Shown one piece after another: positions 9,072-17,450 of a stretch of 64,000 nucleotides of DNA (the first letter of the stretch is position 1; each line of letters begins with the position of its first letter). The translations under genes were made by a program, and so were the position numbers. The notes under the pieces were generated by a model that did no database searches, was not told the origin of the DNA, and worked only from the letters and a program-made list of their open reading frames with translations. Location: contig NZ_JABAIH010000015.1 in NCBI RefSeq assembly GCF_012641395.1, positions 1 through 64,000 of the forward strand, in the 5' to 3' direction. This DNA is from Rhizobium sp. P32RR-XVIII. GTDB lineage: Bacteria; Pseudomonadota; Alphaproteobacteria; Rhizobiales; Rhizobiaceae.

Positions 9072-10102
9072 GCGCCCGGTCAAAACCTCGGCCTTGGCTC
9101 CGCACCGCCATGATCGCCCTCCTTGCAGCGCTGGTGCTCCCGCTGGCGGCTGCGCGCGCCCATGAGGTTCGGCCCGCCTATCTCCAGATCGATGAGATCG
9201 CTCCCGGCCGTTACCAATTGCTGTGGCGGACGCCGGTGCTCTCCGGCATGCGCCTGCCGGTCGTGCTGCGGCTTCCGGACGACGTTCGCGACGTCGTTGA
9301 ACCAAGCGCCGTGGAACTCTCCGATTCCCTGATCGAGCGTCACGTCCTCGATGCGGGACCAAAAGGGCTGACGGGCGACCGCATCGAGTTCGTGGGCCTT
9401 CAGGCCACGATCACCGACGTCCTCGTGCGGGTGCAGTTATCGGATGGCACCCATTCGACCACGCTGGTCCATCCGTCAAAGCCGTGGGTCGACGTTCCCA
9501 GATCGCAAGGGACTTTGGAGGTTGCGGCAACCTACCTGTCCCATGGCATCAACCACATCCTCGGCGGCATCGACCATCTCCTGTTCGTGTTCGGATTGCT
9601 GCTTTTGGTCAAGGGCTGGAGACGAGTTGCAGCGACCATCACGGCCTTCACCGTTGCGCACAGCCTGACACTGGCGGCCGCGACGTTCGGTTTGATCAGG
9701 CTGCCCGAAGCGCCCCTCAACGTTGCGATCGCGATGTCGATCCTCATTCTCGGCGTGGAAATCGTCAAGGCCGCGCGTGGAGAGGCAACGTTCGGTGTCC
9801 GCTATCCTTGGGCTATCGCCTTCGGCTTCGGCCTGCTGCACGGCTGCGGGTTCGCTGTCGGTCTCGCGACCGCTGGGCTCCCGGCCGCCGATATCCCGTT
9901 CGCTCTATTGTTCTTCAATCTTGGGGTCGAAATCGGCCAGCTCGCCTTCGTCGCCCTGTTCTACACGGTCCTTTGGGCCGCCCGGTCGATTGATCTAGTC
10001 ATTCCGCGCCGCGCCGAACTGCTGCCGGCCTATCTGGTCGGTACGGCGGGGGCCTATTGGACAATCACTCTGACAGCGCGGCTGATCAATACAGCCGTTT
10101 GA
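9068..10102 (+). CDS. HupE/UreJ-type membrane protein with exported N-terminal domain
   Basis: A 344-residue protein. A signal peptide (about 1-31, ending AARAHEV) is followed by a roughly 120-residue beta-rich exocytoplasmic domain and then a HupE/UreJ_2-like block of six or so membrane helices. Histidines sit in or near the helices: SHGINHILGGIDHLLFVFGL, FTVAHSLTL and LLHGCGFAVG. HupE/UreJ relatives carry nickel or cobalt, so a divalent-metal channel or permease is inferred. The start overlaps the stop of the isomerase gene by ATGA. Confidence 0.85.
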   Translation: MSARSKPRPWLRTAMIALLAALVLPLAAARAHEVRPAYLQIDEIAPGRYQLLWRTPVLSGMRLPVVLRLPDDVRDVVEPSAVELSDSLIERHVLDAGPKGLTGDRIEFVGLQATITDVLVRVQLSDGTHSTTLVHPSKPWVDVPRSQGTLEVAATYLSHGINHILGGIDHLLFVFGLLLLVKGWRRVAATITAFTVAHSLTLAAATFGLIRLPEAPLNVAIAMSILILGVEIVKAARGEATFGVRYPWAIAFGFGLLHGCGFAVGLATAGLPAADIPFALLFFNLGVEIGQLAFVALFYTVLWAARSIDLVIPRRAELLPAYLVGTAGAYWTITLTARLINTAV

Positions 10103-10115
10103 AGGAACTCGGGTC

Positions 10116-10700
10116 ATGCGCAGATATCTCACGACGGCCACGATCCTGGTAGTGATGGCTACGAACGCGACGGCCCACACCGGCGCCGGCATTCCCGGTA
10201 GTTTTGCATCCGGTTTCGAGCATCCGATATCGGGTTGGGATCATATCGTGGCGATGATCGCGGTCGGACTCTGGGGTGCGCAGTTGGGTGCGCCGGCCAT
10301 CTGGCTCCTGCCGATCACCTTCCCGCTGATGATGGCTCTCGGTGGCTTCGCCGGGCTGGTGGGGGTGCCATTGCCCGGCGTGGAGATAGCCATCGCGGCT
10401 TCGGCGGTCGTCCTCGGCCTTGCGGTCGCCTCGGAGGCTCGACCCGCGCTCTGGGTAGCCATGGTTACCGTCGGTGTGTTCGCGATTTTTCACGGATACG
10501 CCCACGGGGCCGAACTGGAAAGAGGGACCGATCCACTTGCTTACAGCCTCGGCTTTGTGATCGCGACCGGGCTTCTTCATGCCCTCGGTATCCTGATTGG
10601 CGAGCTTCATCGGTGGAGGCTCGGCGAAAGGGCGGTGCAGCTTCTGGGCGCCGCCGTCGCCGTCGCCGGCGCTAGTTTCTTCTACAGTGCGGTCGCCTGA
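10116..10700 (+). CDS. HupE/UreJ family metal permease
   Basis: A 194-residue integral membrane protein of the classical HupE/UreJ family (nickel/cobalt uptake in hydrogenase and urease loci). It has a signal-like first helix ending ATAH, then the hallmark GFEHPISGWDHIVAMIAVGLW (H36, D42, H43), then further helices with FHGYAHGAEL and TGLLHALG, giving a histidine-lined path. A GGAACTCGGG site precedes the ATG. No hydrogenase or urease genes are nearby, so the metal presumably serves other proteins, perhaps the DUF3604 pair. Confidence 0.9.
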   Translation: MRRYLTTATILVVMATNATAHTGAGIPGSFASGFEHPISGWDHIVAMIAVGLWGAQLGAPAIWLLPITFPLMMALGGFAGLVGVPLPGVEIAIAASAVVLGLAVASEARPALWVAMVTVGVFAIFHGYAHGAELERGTDPLAYSLGFVIATGLLHALGILIGELHRWRLGERAVQLLGAAVAVAGASFFYSAVA

Positions 10701-11314
10701 TGGGATTGGCGCCGCAGAACAGACGCCTGTATTCGACTGCTGCCGTCGCACTGCTCGTGTCGACGATTTCGTCGCCGGCAGATGCACATCTGATCGCCAC
10801 CGGCTCCGGTCCTTTCTTCGACGGCCTGTTTCACAGCCTCGTTTCAGTCGAAGGCATGTTGGCGGTAGCAGGCGTGGCGGTACTGGCCGGTCTATCAGGC
10901 AAGGCTGGCGCGCGCGCGGCAGTGATCGTTTACCCGCTGGCATGGCTGGCCGGCGCTCTCTATGGGATTCGTTTCGGCGCAGCACCCCTGCAGCCCTGGC
11001 TGTCGATTGCGACCTTCCTGGGATTGGGTCTTGCCATAGCGACGAAGATCAGGCTGGCTCCTCTCGCGGTTGGAGCGTTGGCCCTCCTGGTGGCTCTCGC
11101 GTTTGGCCCCACGGCGACCTACGATTTGCCGGCCCTGTCCTCTACCAGTCTCTTCTTGCTCGGAAGCGTATCCGCCGTAAGCGTTCCGTTCATTGTAATC
11201 TCCGCAGTGGCACTCGCGCTGGGCGACGGCTGGACCCTCATTGCTCTGAGAGCGCTTGGCAGTTGGCTGGCAGCGACAGGCCTGTTGCTGCTTGGCTGGA
11301 CGTTGCGAGGCTGA
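10700..11314 (+). CDS. HupE/UreJ-like membrane protein, third copy
   Basis: A 204-residue membrane protein that starts within the stop codon of the preceding gene (TGATG). A signal-like segment ends SSPADAH. A short motif follows, FFDGLFHSLVSVEGMLAVAG, resembling the HPxxGxDH region of HupE proteins but lacking most of its histidines. About six hydrophobic segments follow. It probably forms a complex with, or is a divergent partner of, the two preceding permeases. It is the last gene of the operon. Confidence 0.75.
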   Translation: MGLAPQNRRLYSTAAVALLVSTISSPADAHLIATGSGPFFDGLFHSLVSVEGMLAVAGVAVLAGLSGKAGARAAVIVYPLAWLAGALYGIRFGAAPLQPWLSIATFLGLGLAIATKIRLAPLAVGALALLVALAFGPTATYDLPALSSTSLFLLGSVSAVSVPFIVISAVALALGDGWTLIALRALGSWLAATGLLLLGWTLRG

Positions 11315-11649
11315 CGCGGTTCAACCGGACGGTGGCTTGACCTTGGCCGGCTCCGCCGGCATGCGAGATAGGCCAAGCTGAGGTCCGCTCTTGATGCCGG
11401 CGGAGGAGCCGTCCACAGCATCACAAGCGGACATGCAAGAATGCCGAAACTACTCCCAAGCTGCATGTTGCAGCACTATCCTGTAGCCATCCGGTCTCCG
11501 CGGTGAAGGTTAGCGATCGGTGCGGCTCGGCAAGCGCCTTGCGTCAGCGAATGGCGGAGAAATATCCAATTTCCGTTCACGCAGAAGATTGTAGTCCGCG
11601 ACGGGTCGCCGGCTCGCCGTGCGGTCGACGGCCCTTGCGCGCCAGTCAT
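11315..11649. other. Intergenic region between convergent operons
   Basis: There are 335 bases between the end of the HupE operon and the end of the minus-strand thermonuclease-like genes. I see no gene. A GC-rich dyad (GCCGGCTCCGCCGGC, 11348-11362) has no clear T-run after it, so a terminator is possible but unproven. Confidence 0.4.
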
Positions 11650-12195
11650 TCATGTCGAGGACATATGTGCCCACATACCGTAACGAACGGCCATGGCCTG
11701 CTTTTCGGCCGATAGGTACGCGCTGTCGGGGATCGCGTCGGGAACGCTCCTTGCCCAGCCGAACCTCAGAAGCCCGAGAGCCAGATCATGACCACCCACG
11801 AGACAGCGCCCAACGAGCAAGGGGCCTACGCCTTCGGCCCGGCACTCGACCCGTTTGTGTTGCACCGCCCTCTTCAGCCAGGCTTTGGCGAATGACCCAC
11901 ACGGCACCGGCTTCAACCGACCCTCAATCGCGGATGCTGTGTCCGGATCAAAGACCCACTGCGGCAATTCGCACGCGTCGATTCCGGCGAGCCTGACTTG
12001 GAACCGATACTGAGGGAACCAAAGCGTTCGGCCGTCCACGACAGATGCCCTGCCGACAATTCTGGAAGGGGCCGGAGATGGTGCTGGTGAGCGAAATACG
12101 GCAGGCGGGGAGGCAGGAAGGTCGGCGCTGCGCCCAGCAGCAGTGCCGAGAATGAGGGATGCCAGCACGAGAGCGGACGCTTTCAGCAGGGTCAT
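11650..12195 (-). CDS. Secreted thermonuclease-like (SNase fold) protein with intact catalytic residues
   Basis: A 181-residue protein. A signal peptide (about 1-23, LILGTAAGRSAD) and a proline-rich linker lead into an OB-fold staphylococcal-nuclease-like domain. Within RLAGIDACE it keeps R68, D73 and E76, and R130 in LLVGRCLV, matching the catalytic Arg/Asp/Glu and second Arg of thermonuclease. It could therefore be an active exported nuclease. The start at 12195 is chosen from the signal peptide and a GAGGGG site; an upstream in-frame extension has no signal. It is the third gene of a three-gene set divergent from virB. Confidence 0.75.
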   Translation of the reverse strand: MTLLKASALVLASLILGTAAGRSADLPASPPAVFRSPAPSPAPSRIVGRASVVDGRTLWFPQYRFQVRLAGIDACELPQWVFDPDTASAIEGRLKPVPCGSFAKAWLKRAVQHKRVECRAEGVGPLLVGRCLVGGHDLALGLLRFGWARSVPDAIPDSAYLSAEKQAMAVRYGMWAHMSST

Positions 12196-12197
12196 AG

Positions 12198-12731
12198 CTA
12201 TGGCCCCCTCGCCCGTGTCGCGGCTCTTCCAAGGGCAAGCGACGGATGCTGAACGTCGGCAAACCGCCAGAGGCCGGATTTGGATTCTCTCGCCTGATGC
12301 TCTGCAACCGCATAAGCCGGGTTGGCGGGGAGCCCGTTCTGGCCAAGTGCCGCGAAGGCATAGCCACGACTGATCAGAGCTGTTCCGAGATCTACCCTTT
12401 GATCGCCGACGGCGGCCGAGCAAACCACGTAGAACAGTTCGGGCGTTGTCGCCACCGGTGCGCAGCGTGGGCCGGTATCCTGGATGAAGGCAGCAAGGAA
12501 CGCCATCGATGCGTCACCACAATCGAGGCGCCGACCTGCAGCATTTGTGAAATAGGTTCCGCGCAGGCACGACTGGACACCGAAGAGCCGATAGCGGCTT
12601 TTGCCGTCAATCCAGGTATCTCCAGTGACCAATGTCACGCCGGGATGGAGTTCAATTTCGCGAGCGGGAGCGGCCAAGGCAGTGCCGACGCATAGCATGA
12701 TCAAGAGTGCCACGGTTCCGTCTCGCATCAT
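12198..12731 (-). CDS. Secreted thermonuclease-fold protein, catalytic residues lost
   Basis: A 177-residue paralogue of the neighbouring nuclease-like protein. The signal peptide ends TALAAPA. The OB-fold pattern is recognisable (YRLFGVQSC, RVDLGTALISRGYAFA, and a C-terminal SKSGLWRF equivalent to the SNase GLW end), but only R48 of the triad remains; the Asp and Glu positions are Q53 and L56. A binding or structural role is likelier than catalysis. Two adjacent ATG codons (12731 and 12728) overlap the stop of the gene before it. Confidence 0.65.
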   Translation of the reverse strand: MMRDGTVALLIMLCVGTALAAPAREIELHPGVTLVTGDTWIDGKSRYRLFGVQSCLRGTYFTNAAGRRLDCGDASMAFLAAFIQDTGPRCAPVATTPELFYVVCSAAVGDQRVDLGTALISRGYAFAALGQNGLPANPAYAVAEHQARESKSGLWRFADVQHPSLALGRAATRARGP

Positions 12732-13360
12732 GGCTGTGTCCTCGGATCGGCCCACATGCCGAATCCCTGCCGGCCGATCTTCTCAGCCTCCGCCAGGTCC
12801 GGTCGCATCAGCGACCCATCCGGTTTTTTCGCCAGACGGAGCGCACCAAGTGACAGCAACTGCTCTTCGAAATTGTCGATACTGTCGAGCGATCCCGGAA
12901 GATTGTAGTAGCCGAAGCACGTCACGTCCTGCGTTGCCGCATTCTCCTCGGAAAGAAACGCCCGGCAGAGGATGACCATCGGAGATTTGAGAAGGATCTG
13001 CAGCTGCTGCTGCCCGAAGGCTTGGCAGCTCCCGGAGAAATTTTCCTTCCGGTTCACCATCTCTCCCTGGCAGGGCTCCAGACCGTAGAGATGTAAGGTG
13101 GTCTTGCCGCCGACGCTTATGTCGTTCGGCGAACCGGCATAAAACCCACTGGCTGAGGCATACCCCTTGCGAGATACGACGGTCTGGTTCCCGTCATGGT
13201 ACTCGACGACCAGCACCGTTTTTCCCGGCGCGGCAAGAGACTTGATGTAGGCGGGATCGACAAGGCCGGCAGCAAAGGCGCCAGACACGAGCGCGAACCC
13301 CACCGCAAGCAGTGTCGCGATCGAGACTTTCGTTGTTCGGACCAAACGAGTTCGTGACAT
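12728..13360 (-). CDS. Exported protein, divergent member of the thermonuclease-fold trio
   Basis: A 210-residue protein with a signal peptide (1-30, GFALVSGAFAAG). The region LHLYGLEPCQGE aligns with the RLAGIDACE segment of the third gene, and the C-terminus ends GRQGFGMWAD, like the GLWA ending of SNase-fold proteins. The catalytic Arg and Asp are absent. Several cysteines may form disulphides. It is the first gene of the minus-strand set, divergent from virB across a 130-bp promoter region. Its role is unknown; the context suggests a link to conjugation. Confidence 0.65.
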   Translation of the reverse strand: MSRTRLVRTTKVSIATLLAVGFALVSGAFAAGLVDPAYIKSLAAPGKTVLVVEYHDGNQTVVSRKGYASASGFYAGSPNDISVGGKTTLHLYGLEPCQGEMVNRKENFSGSCQAFGQQQLQILLKSPMVILCRAFLSEENAATQDVTCFGYYNLPGSLDSIDNFEEQLLSLGALRLAKKPDGSLMRPDLAEAEKIGRQGFGMWADPRTQP

Positions 13361-13408
13361 CCCCTATCCTTATCCAACACCAGCAATTAGCCGCTTCGTC
13401 GATTACTC

Positions 13409-13424
13409 GAACTATAACAGTTCA
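13409..13424 (+). promoter_or_regulatory. Palindromic operator between the nuclease-like genes and virB
   Basis: GAACTATAACAGTTCA contains the inverted repeat GAACT-5-AGTTC. Closely related 16-mers lie at 29532-29547 and 29833-29848 beside oriT. It sits 49 bp upstream of the minus-strand start at 13360 and 66 bp upstream of virB1, so one protein bound here could control both directions. Confidence 0.6.
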
Positions 13425-13433
13425 TTTTCCGAA

Positions 13434-13460
13434 TTGACAATAAGCGATTTTTGATATCGT
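13434..13460 (+). promoter_or_regulatory. Candidate virB promoter
   Basis: TTGACA (13434-13439) is followed after 15 bases by TATCGT (13455-13460), just downstream of the palindromic operator and about 30 bp before virB1. The spacing is a little short, so the assignment is tentative. Confidence 0.4.
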
Positions 13461-13489
13461 TTGGCTGTAGAAAACGCATGGGTAGCCTA

Positions 13490-14371
13490 ATGGCCAGCAA
13501 GCACCAGATAACTTTGATTGCGACGGTGGCGTGCCTGTATTCAGCTGCGGCGCAAGCTCAAAGCCATGATAAATTTGATATTTCTCGTTTTTACGGACAT
13601 ACTTACGACAGCGCATTCCCACGCTCACGGAGTGAGCCGCGACAAGAGACGGAGTTCGAGATCAACGGTGCAGGCGTGGTTGTTTCCGCGGGAACATTCA
13701 ATAGCGGTACCCAGGATGCGAACTATAATGGTTCGTTTTTGTCACCGCGAGATCAGATCGGATCAAGAGCGATGTCCCTAACGCCATTGACGGAAACTAA
13801 AACCGAAATAGTCCGCACCGGTAGAGAATCGGCTTCAGCCTCTTCACCGCCTTGTGGTGCCTCGCCAGCGTCAGCAGAAGAAATCAAGGCATTGGTGGTC
13901 GAAAGCGCCGGGCGCTACGGTGTGGATCCAGACTTCGCGCTTGCCGTCGCGTGGACCGAAAGCCGGTTCGACCAAGTCCGCAACAGCCCCAAGGGTGCGC
14001 GCGGGCCTATGCAGTTGATGCCGGTTACTGCGAAGCGGTTCAACGTGACGAATGTTTGCGACCCCGCCGACAATATCGATGCTGGAATGCGCTATCTCCG
14101 CGCGCTTCTCGACGAATTCAAAAGCCCGATCATCGCCGCAGCAGCCTACAACGCCGGCGAGCAAGCCGTCTACGACAGCGGCGGCATGCCAGCCTATCCC
14201 GAGACCGTCCGCTACGTGGCCTCGGTGATCAATCGCCAGCTCGGGCTTGGCTTTCCTGTCAAGCGAACAGGCCGCAGCCGCAATCAGACAAAGGACAGCG
14301 ACAACACAATCGCGAGCGACGTCATCGGCGCACGAACGCCGAAGTTCATCGGCGGGGTCATGCAGTTCTGA
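13490..14371 (+). CDS. virB1: VirB1-like lytic transglycosylase
   Basis: A 293-residue exported muramidase that opens peptidoglycan for assembly of the type IV secretion channel. The signal peptide ends AQAQ (about residue 24). Residues 25-125 are low-complexity and the SLT domain occupies about 134-235, with catalytic E157 in AWTESRFD and the family motifs GPMQLMPVTA and AAAYNAGEQAV. There is no strong ribosome site; ATG 13490 is chosen from the signal peptide, with ATG 13478 as an alternative. It is the first gene of the virB operon. A second transglycosylase lies between virB4 and virB5. Confidence 0.88.
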   Translation: MASKHQITLIATVACLYSAAAQAQSHDKFDISRFYGHTYDSAFPRSRSEPRQETEFEINGAGVVVSAGTFNSGTQDANYNGSFLSPRDQIGSRAMSLTPLTETKTEIVRTGRESASASSPPCGASPASAEEIKALVVESAGRYGVDPDFALAVAWTESRFDQVRNSPKGARGPMQLMPVTAKRFNVTNVCDPADNIDAGMRYLRALLDEFKSPIIAAAAYNAGEQAVYDSGGMPAYPETVRYVASVINRQLGLGFPVKRTGRSRNQTKDSDNTIASDVIGARTPKFIGGVMQF

Positions 14372-14388
14372 ATCGAAAGGAGTCGACT

Positions 14389-14730
14389 ATGAAGCTTGTT
14401 GTACTGCTCGATCGTCAAAATAGTTGGGCGCGCGGCGCAACCGTTCTCGGTGCTCTCGCCCTGCTGCAGTTCGCCACGGCGGACCTCGCCATCGCGCAGG
14501 CGACCAACCAGGCGTTCGCTCCCCTGCAAACGGTCGTTCAGGCGGTCGTCGATTTCATCACCGGTCCGTTTGGTCGCCTCATCGCCATCATCGCCGTCAT
14601 CGGTCTTGGGTTTCTAGCCTTCGCCGGGCGTCTGAGCTGGTTCACAGCCGGCGCTGTCGTCCTCGGCATCGGCCTGGTCTTCGGCGCACCGGCCATCGTC
14701 GACCAGCTGATATCGACGGTCGGGAATTAG
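14389..14730 (+). CDS. virB2: VirB2-like major pilin
   Basis: A 113-residue prepilin for the conjugative pilus. A long signal sequence (about 1-37, ending AIAQA) is followed by a short mature peptide with two hydrophobic helices separated by a small basic turn (GPFGRL and FAGRLSW), the usual VirB2/TrbC layout. AAAGGAG lies at good spacing before the ATG at 14389. A longer in-frame reading that begins inside virB1 was rejected. Confidence 0.88.
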   Translation: MKLVVLLDRQNSWARGATVLGALALLQFATADLAIAQATNQAFAPLQTVVQAVVDFITGPFGRLIAIIAVIGLGFLAFAGRLSWFTAGAVVLGIGLVFGAPAIVDQLISTVGN

Positions 14731-14742
14731 GTCTTGGCAGCC

Positions 14743-15033
14743 ATGGAGGATGACAAACCCCAGCTGACCCCCGTGGTGATCGGACTGACCCGCTCGCCGA
14801 CGCTTTGGGGCGTGCCCTACATGGCCGTGGTGATTGTCATCGGCCTGACGATCATCGCCTGGCTGGCAACCAACGAGTTGTGGGCGCTGCTGACGGCGCC
14901 GTTTGCCTATGCCGTTCTTTTCACGCTCTGCAGCTGGGACGCGCGCGTCCTCGATGTGTTGCAGGTTTCCACGCGGCTGACGCCCAGGACGCCGAATAAG
15001 ACGTTCTGGGGTGCGAATTCCTACGGGCCATGA
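14743..15033 (+). CDS. virB3: VirB3-like inner-membrane protein
   Basis: A 96-residue protein with the family hallmark VVIGLTRSPTLWGVPYM near the N-terminus and two adjacent membrane helices. VirB3 associates with the VirB4 ATPase at the inner membrane. The start at ATG 14743 fits the family; an in-frame TTG at 14734 is possible. The stop overlaps the virB4 start. Confidence 0.88.
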   Translation: MEDDKPQLTPVVIGLTRSPTLWGVPYMAVVIVIGLTIIAWLATNELWALLTAPFAYAVLFTLCSWDARVLDVLQVSTRLTPRTPNKTFWGANSYGP

Positions 15034-17450
15034 CCATGCTGAGCGTCATCCGCGAAGAACTCGGCTTCGGAACCATCCTCCATCGCGAGCGTCCGATGGC
15101 CAAGCACATCCCTTACCTCCGTCACGTGGCTGACACCGTCATCAAGCTCGAAGGCGATGCTTTGATGAGTGTCATCAAATTGGACGGCCTGTTCTTTCAG
15201 ACCGAGGATCAGGCCGAAATCAACATGCGTTCTGTGGTGCAGAATACCCTTATCCGGTCGCTCGGCTCCAGCCGCTTTTCCCTGTGGTCGACAGTCATCC
15301 GCCGGCGGGTCGATACCTCCGTCGACGGCGTGTTCGACGATCCCTTTTGCGAAGAGCTTGATCGGCGCTACACGGCTTCGCTCGCAGGCAAGCGCATGTT
15401 CGCGAACGAGCTCTATCTGACCGTCCTGCGGTCGGGCATGCGCGGGGCACTGGCGGCCGGTGACTGCGCCCGCCGTTTGTTTGGACGAGCGTCAGGTCGT
15501 GACGCGCAGGCGGATCAGTTGCGTGAAGCGGTTGGTGAGCTTGAAGAGCTTGTCGGCAACATCGTTCATGACCTGAGCAAATACGGCGCGGCGGTCCTCG
15601 GTATTTCGAGCGCGAACGATGAGCCCTATTCGGAGCCGTCGGCGTTCTTGAACGCTATTCTGACCTGCGGCATACCCCGCAAGATGCGTCTGCCGCGCAT
15701 GGGCCTTGGCAATTTCCTCGGGACGTCGCGGCTCCATTTCGCACGGCGCACCATGCAGGCGCAGGGGCCGGTGAAGGAGGATGACCGCTTTGGCGCGATG
15801 CTCTCCATCAAGGAATACCCGCCGTTTACAGGTCCAGGCATGCTGGATGGCCTGCTGCAGGTGAACCACGAGTTTATTCTCACCCAGTCCTTCACCCTGG
15901 CCGACAAACCCATTGCGCAGGAACGCATCACGCGGCTCAAGCGGCAGATCGGCGCATCCGACGAGGCCGGCAGCGATGTCGAAAACGATATCGATTTCGC
16001 GCTGAATAGCCTGCTCAACCAGGAAGCCGTCTTCGGCTTCCATCACCTTTCGCTTCTCTGCCTGTCGCGTGACGTAGATGGCGTCAACAAGGCGGTCTCG
16101 GATCTAGGCGCCTGCCTCACCGACATGAACATCAACTGGCTGCGCGAGGATCTGAACCTGGAAGCGGCCTTCTGGGCTCAACTGCCGGGCAATCACGCTT
16201 ACATTGCCCGGCGGGCGATGCTGTCGAGCGCCAATTTCTCCGGGCTCTCGTCGATGCACAATTTTGCGGCCGGCCAAAGGGACGGGGTGCATTGGGGAAG
16301 CCCCATCACCATCCTGGAAACAAGCAGCCAGACGCCCTATTGGTTCAACTTCCACCAGCGCGATATCGGCCATTTCCTGGTCACCGGCCCGACGGGGTCG
16401 GGCAAGACCGTCGCTCTCACCTTTCTGCTGGCACAGGCTTTCAGGGTGAGGCCATCGCCGCGCGCCGTCTTCTTCGACAAGGACCGCGGCGCCGAAATCT
16501 TCCTGCGAGCGATGAACGGCTCCTACGAGATCCTCTCGCCAGGTACTCCGACGGGCTTCAACCCCTTGCAGATCGAGAATATCGGCAAAAACCGGGAATT
16601 CCTTCTTCGCTTGCTCAAGGCAATGCTTCGCAAGGACCGCGATGGCGCGTTCGATCAGGAGGAAGAAGACACGCTCGAACGCGCGATCGTGCGCCTCATG
16701 CACGAGCCCAAGGCCGAACGAACGCTTGCGAACTTGGCCGGTCTCCTGACCGGACGTTCACGCGCCGGCCCCAACGATCTGCACGCGCGTCTTCGCCCAT
16801 GGATCGACGGCGAAAAGGCTTGGCTCTTCAACGCCCGCCACGATGTCCTTTCTTTCTCCGAGAGGCGCGTCTTCGGGTTCGACATGACGAGCATCCTCGA
16901 CAATGACGAAGTCCGAACGCCGGCATTGATGTACATCTATCACCGCCTCGACGAACTCTTCGACGGAACCCCGGTCATGATTTTCATGGACGAGGGTTGG
17001 CGTCTGCTGAAAGACCAGACCTTCAGCGACTTCATCGTCGACAAGATGAAGACGATCCGCAAGCTGAATGGCATTATCGGCTTCGGTACTCAGTCGGCCG
17101 CCGACATTGTCCGCTCGCCGCCGGCGCGTACACTGATTGAGCAGTCCGCGACCAACATCCACTTTCCCAATCCGCGGGCTGACGAAGAGAGCTACATCCA
17201 TCGCTTCGGGCTGACGGCCAAGGAATTCAGCTTCATCCGCAACACGCCGCCGGAGAAACGATCCTTCTTGATCAAGCACGGGAATGACAGCGTCATAGCC
17301 CGGCTCGATCTCAGCGCCATGCCTGACCTGATCAAGGTTCTCTCCGGGCGGAAAGAGACCGTCGAAGAATGCGAGCGCCTTCGCAATCAACATGGTGACG
17401 ACCCGGAAGCTTGGCTGGCCGAGTTCTGCGGCTGGGGGCATCAGCCATGA
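15030..17450 (+). CDS. virB4: VirB4 ATPase of the type IV secretion system
   Basis: An 806-residue CagE/TrbE/VirB4-family ATPase that powers pilus biogenesis and substrate transfer. The N-terminal half is the VirB4-specific domain. The C-terminal AAA-like half has Walker A GPTGSGKT at about residues 452-459 and Walker B VMIFMDEGWRLL at about 648. Length and motifs are normal. The start overlaps virB3 by ATGA, and the gene ends in an ATGA overlap with the next gene. Confidence 0.95.
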   Translation: MTMLSVIREELGFGTILHRERPMAKHIPYLRHVADTVIKLEGDALMSVIKLDGLFFQTEDQAEINMRSVVQNTLIRSLGSSRFSLWSTVIRRRVDTSVDGVFDDPFCEELDRRYTASLAGKRMFANELYLTVLRSGMRGALAAGDCARRLFGRASGRDAQADQLREAVGELEELVGNIVHDLSKYGAAVLGISSANDEPYSEPSAFLNAILTCGIPRKMRLPRMGLGNFLGTSRLHFARRTMQAQGPVKEDDRFGAMLSIKEYPPFTGPGMLDGLLQVNHEFILTQSFTLADKPIAQERITRLKRQIGASDEAGSDVENDIDFALNSLLNQEAVFGFHHLSLLCLSRDVDGVNKAVSDLGACLTDMNINWLREDLNLEAAFWAQLPGNHAYIARRAMLSSANFSGLSSMHNFAAGQRDGVHWGSPITILETSSQTPYWFNFHQRDIGHFLVTGPTGSGKTVALTFLLAQAFRVRPSPRAVFFDKDRGAEIFLRAMNGSYEILSPGTPTGFNPLQIENIGKNREFLLRLLKAMLRKDRDGAFDQEEEDTLERAIVRLMHEPKAERTLANLAGLLTGRSRAGPNDLHARLRPWIDGEKAWLFNARHDVLSFSERRVFGFDMTSILDNDEVRTPALMYIYHRLDELFDGTPVMIFMDEGWRLLKDQTFSDFIVDKMKTIRKLNGIIGFGTQSAADIVRSPPARTLIEQSATNIHFPNPRADEESYIHRFGLTAKEFSFIRNTPPEKRSFLIKHGNDSVIARLDLSAMPDLIKVLSGRKETVEECERLRNQHGDDPEAWLAEFCGWGHQP

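Noticed and set aside
8142..9362. Minus-strand frame of about 400 codons
   Set aside because: It is antisense to the isomerase and HupE-like genes, which have clear motifs and signal peptides.
10086..10985. Minus-strand frame of about 300 codons
   Set aside because: Low-complexity composition and opposite two recognisable HupE genes.
13852..14730. Long reading that fuses part of virB1 antisense-like frame to virB2
   Set aside because: The pilin has its own start at 14389 with a good ribosome site and signal sequence; the upstream part is only the +1 frame of virB1.
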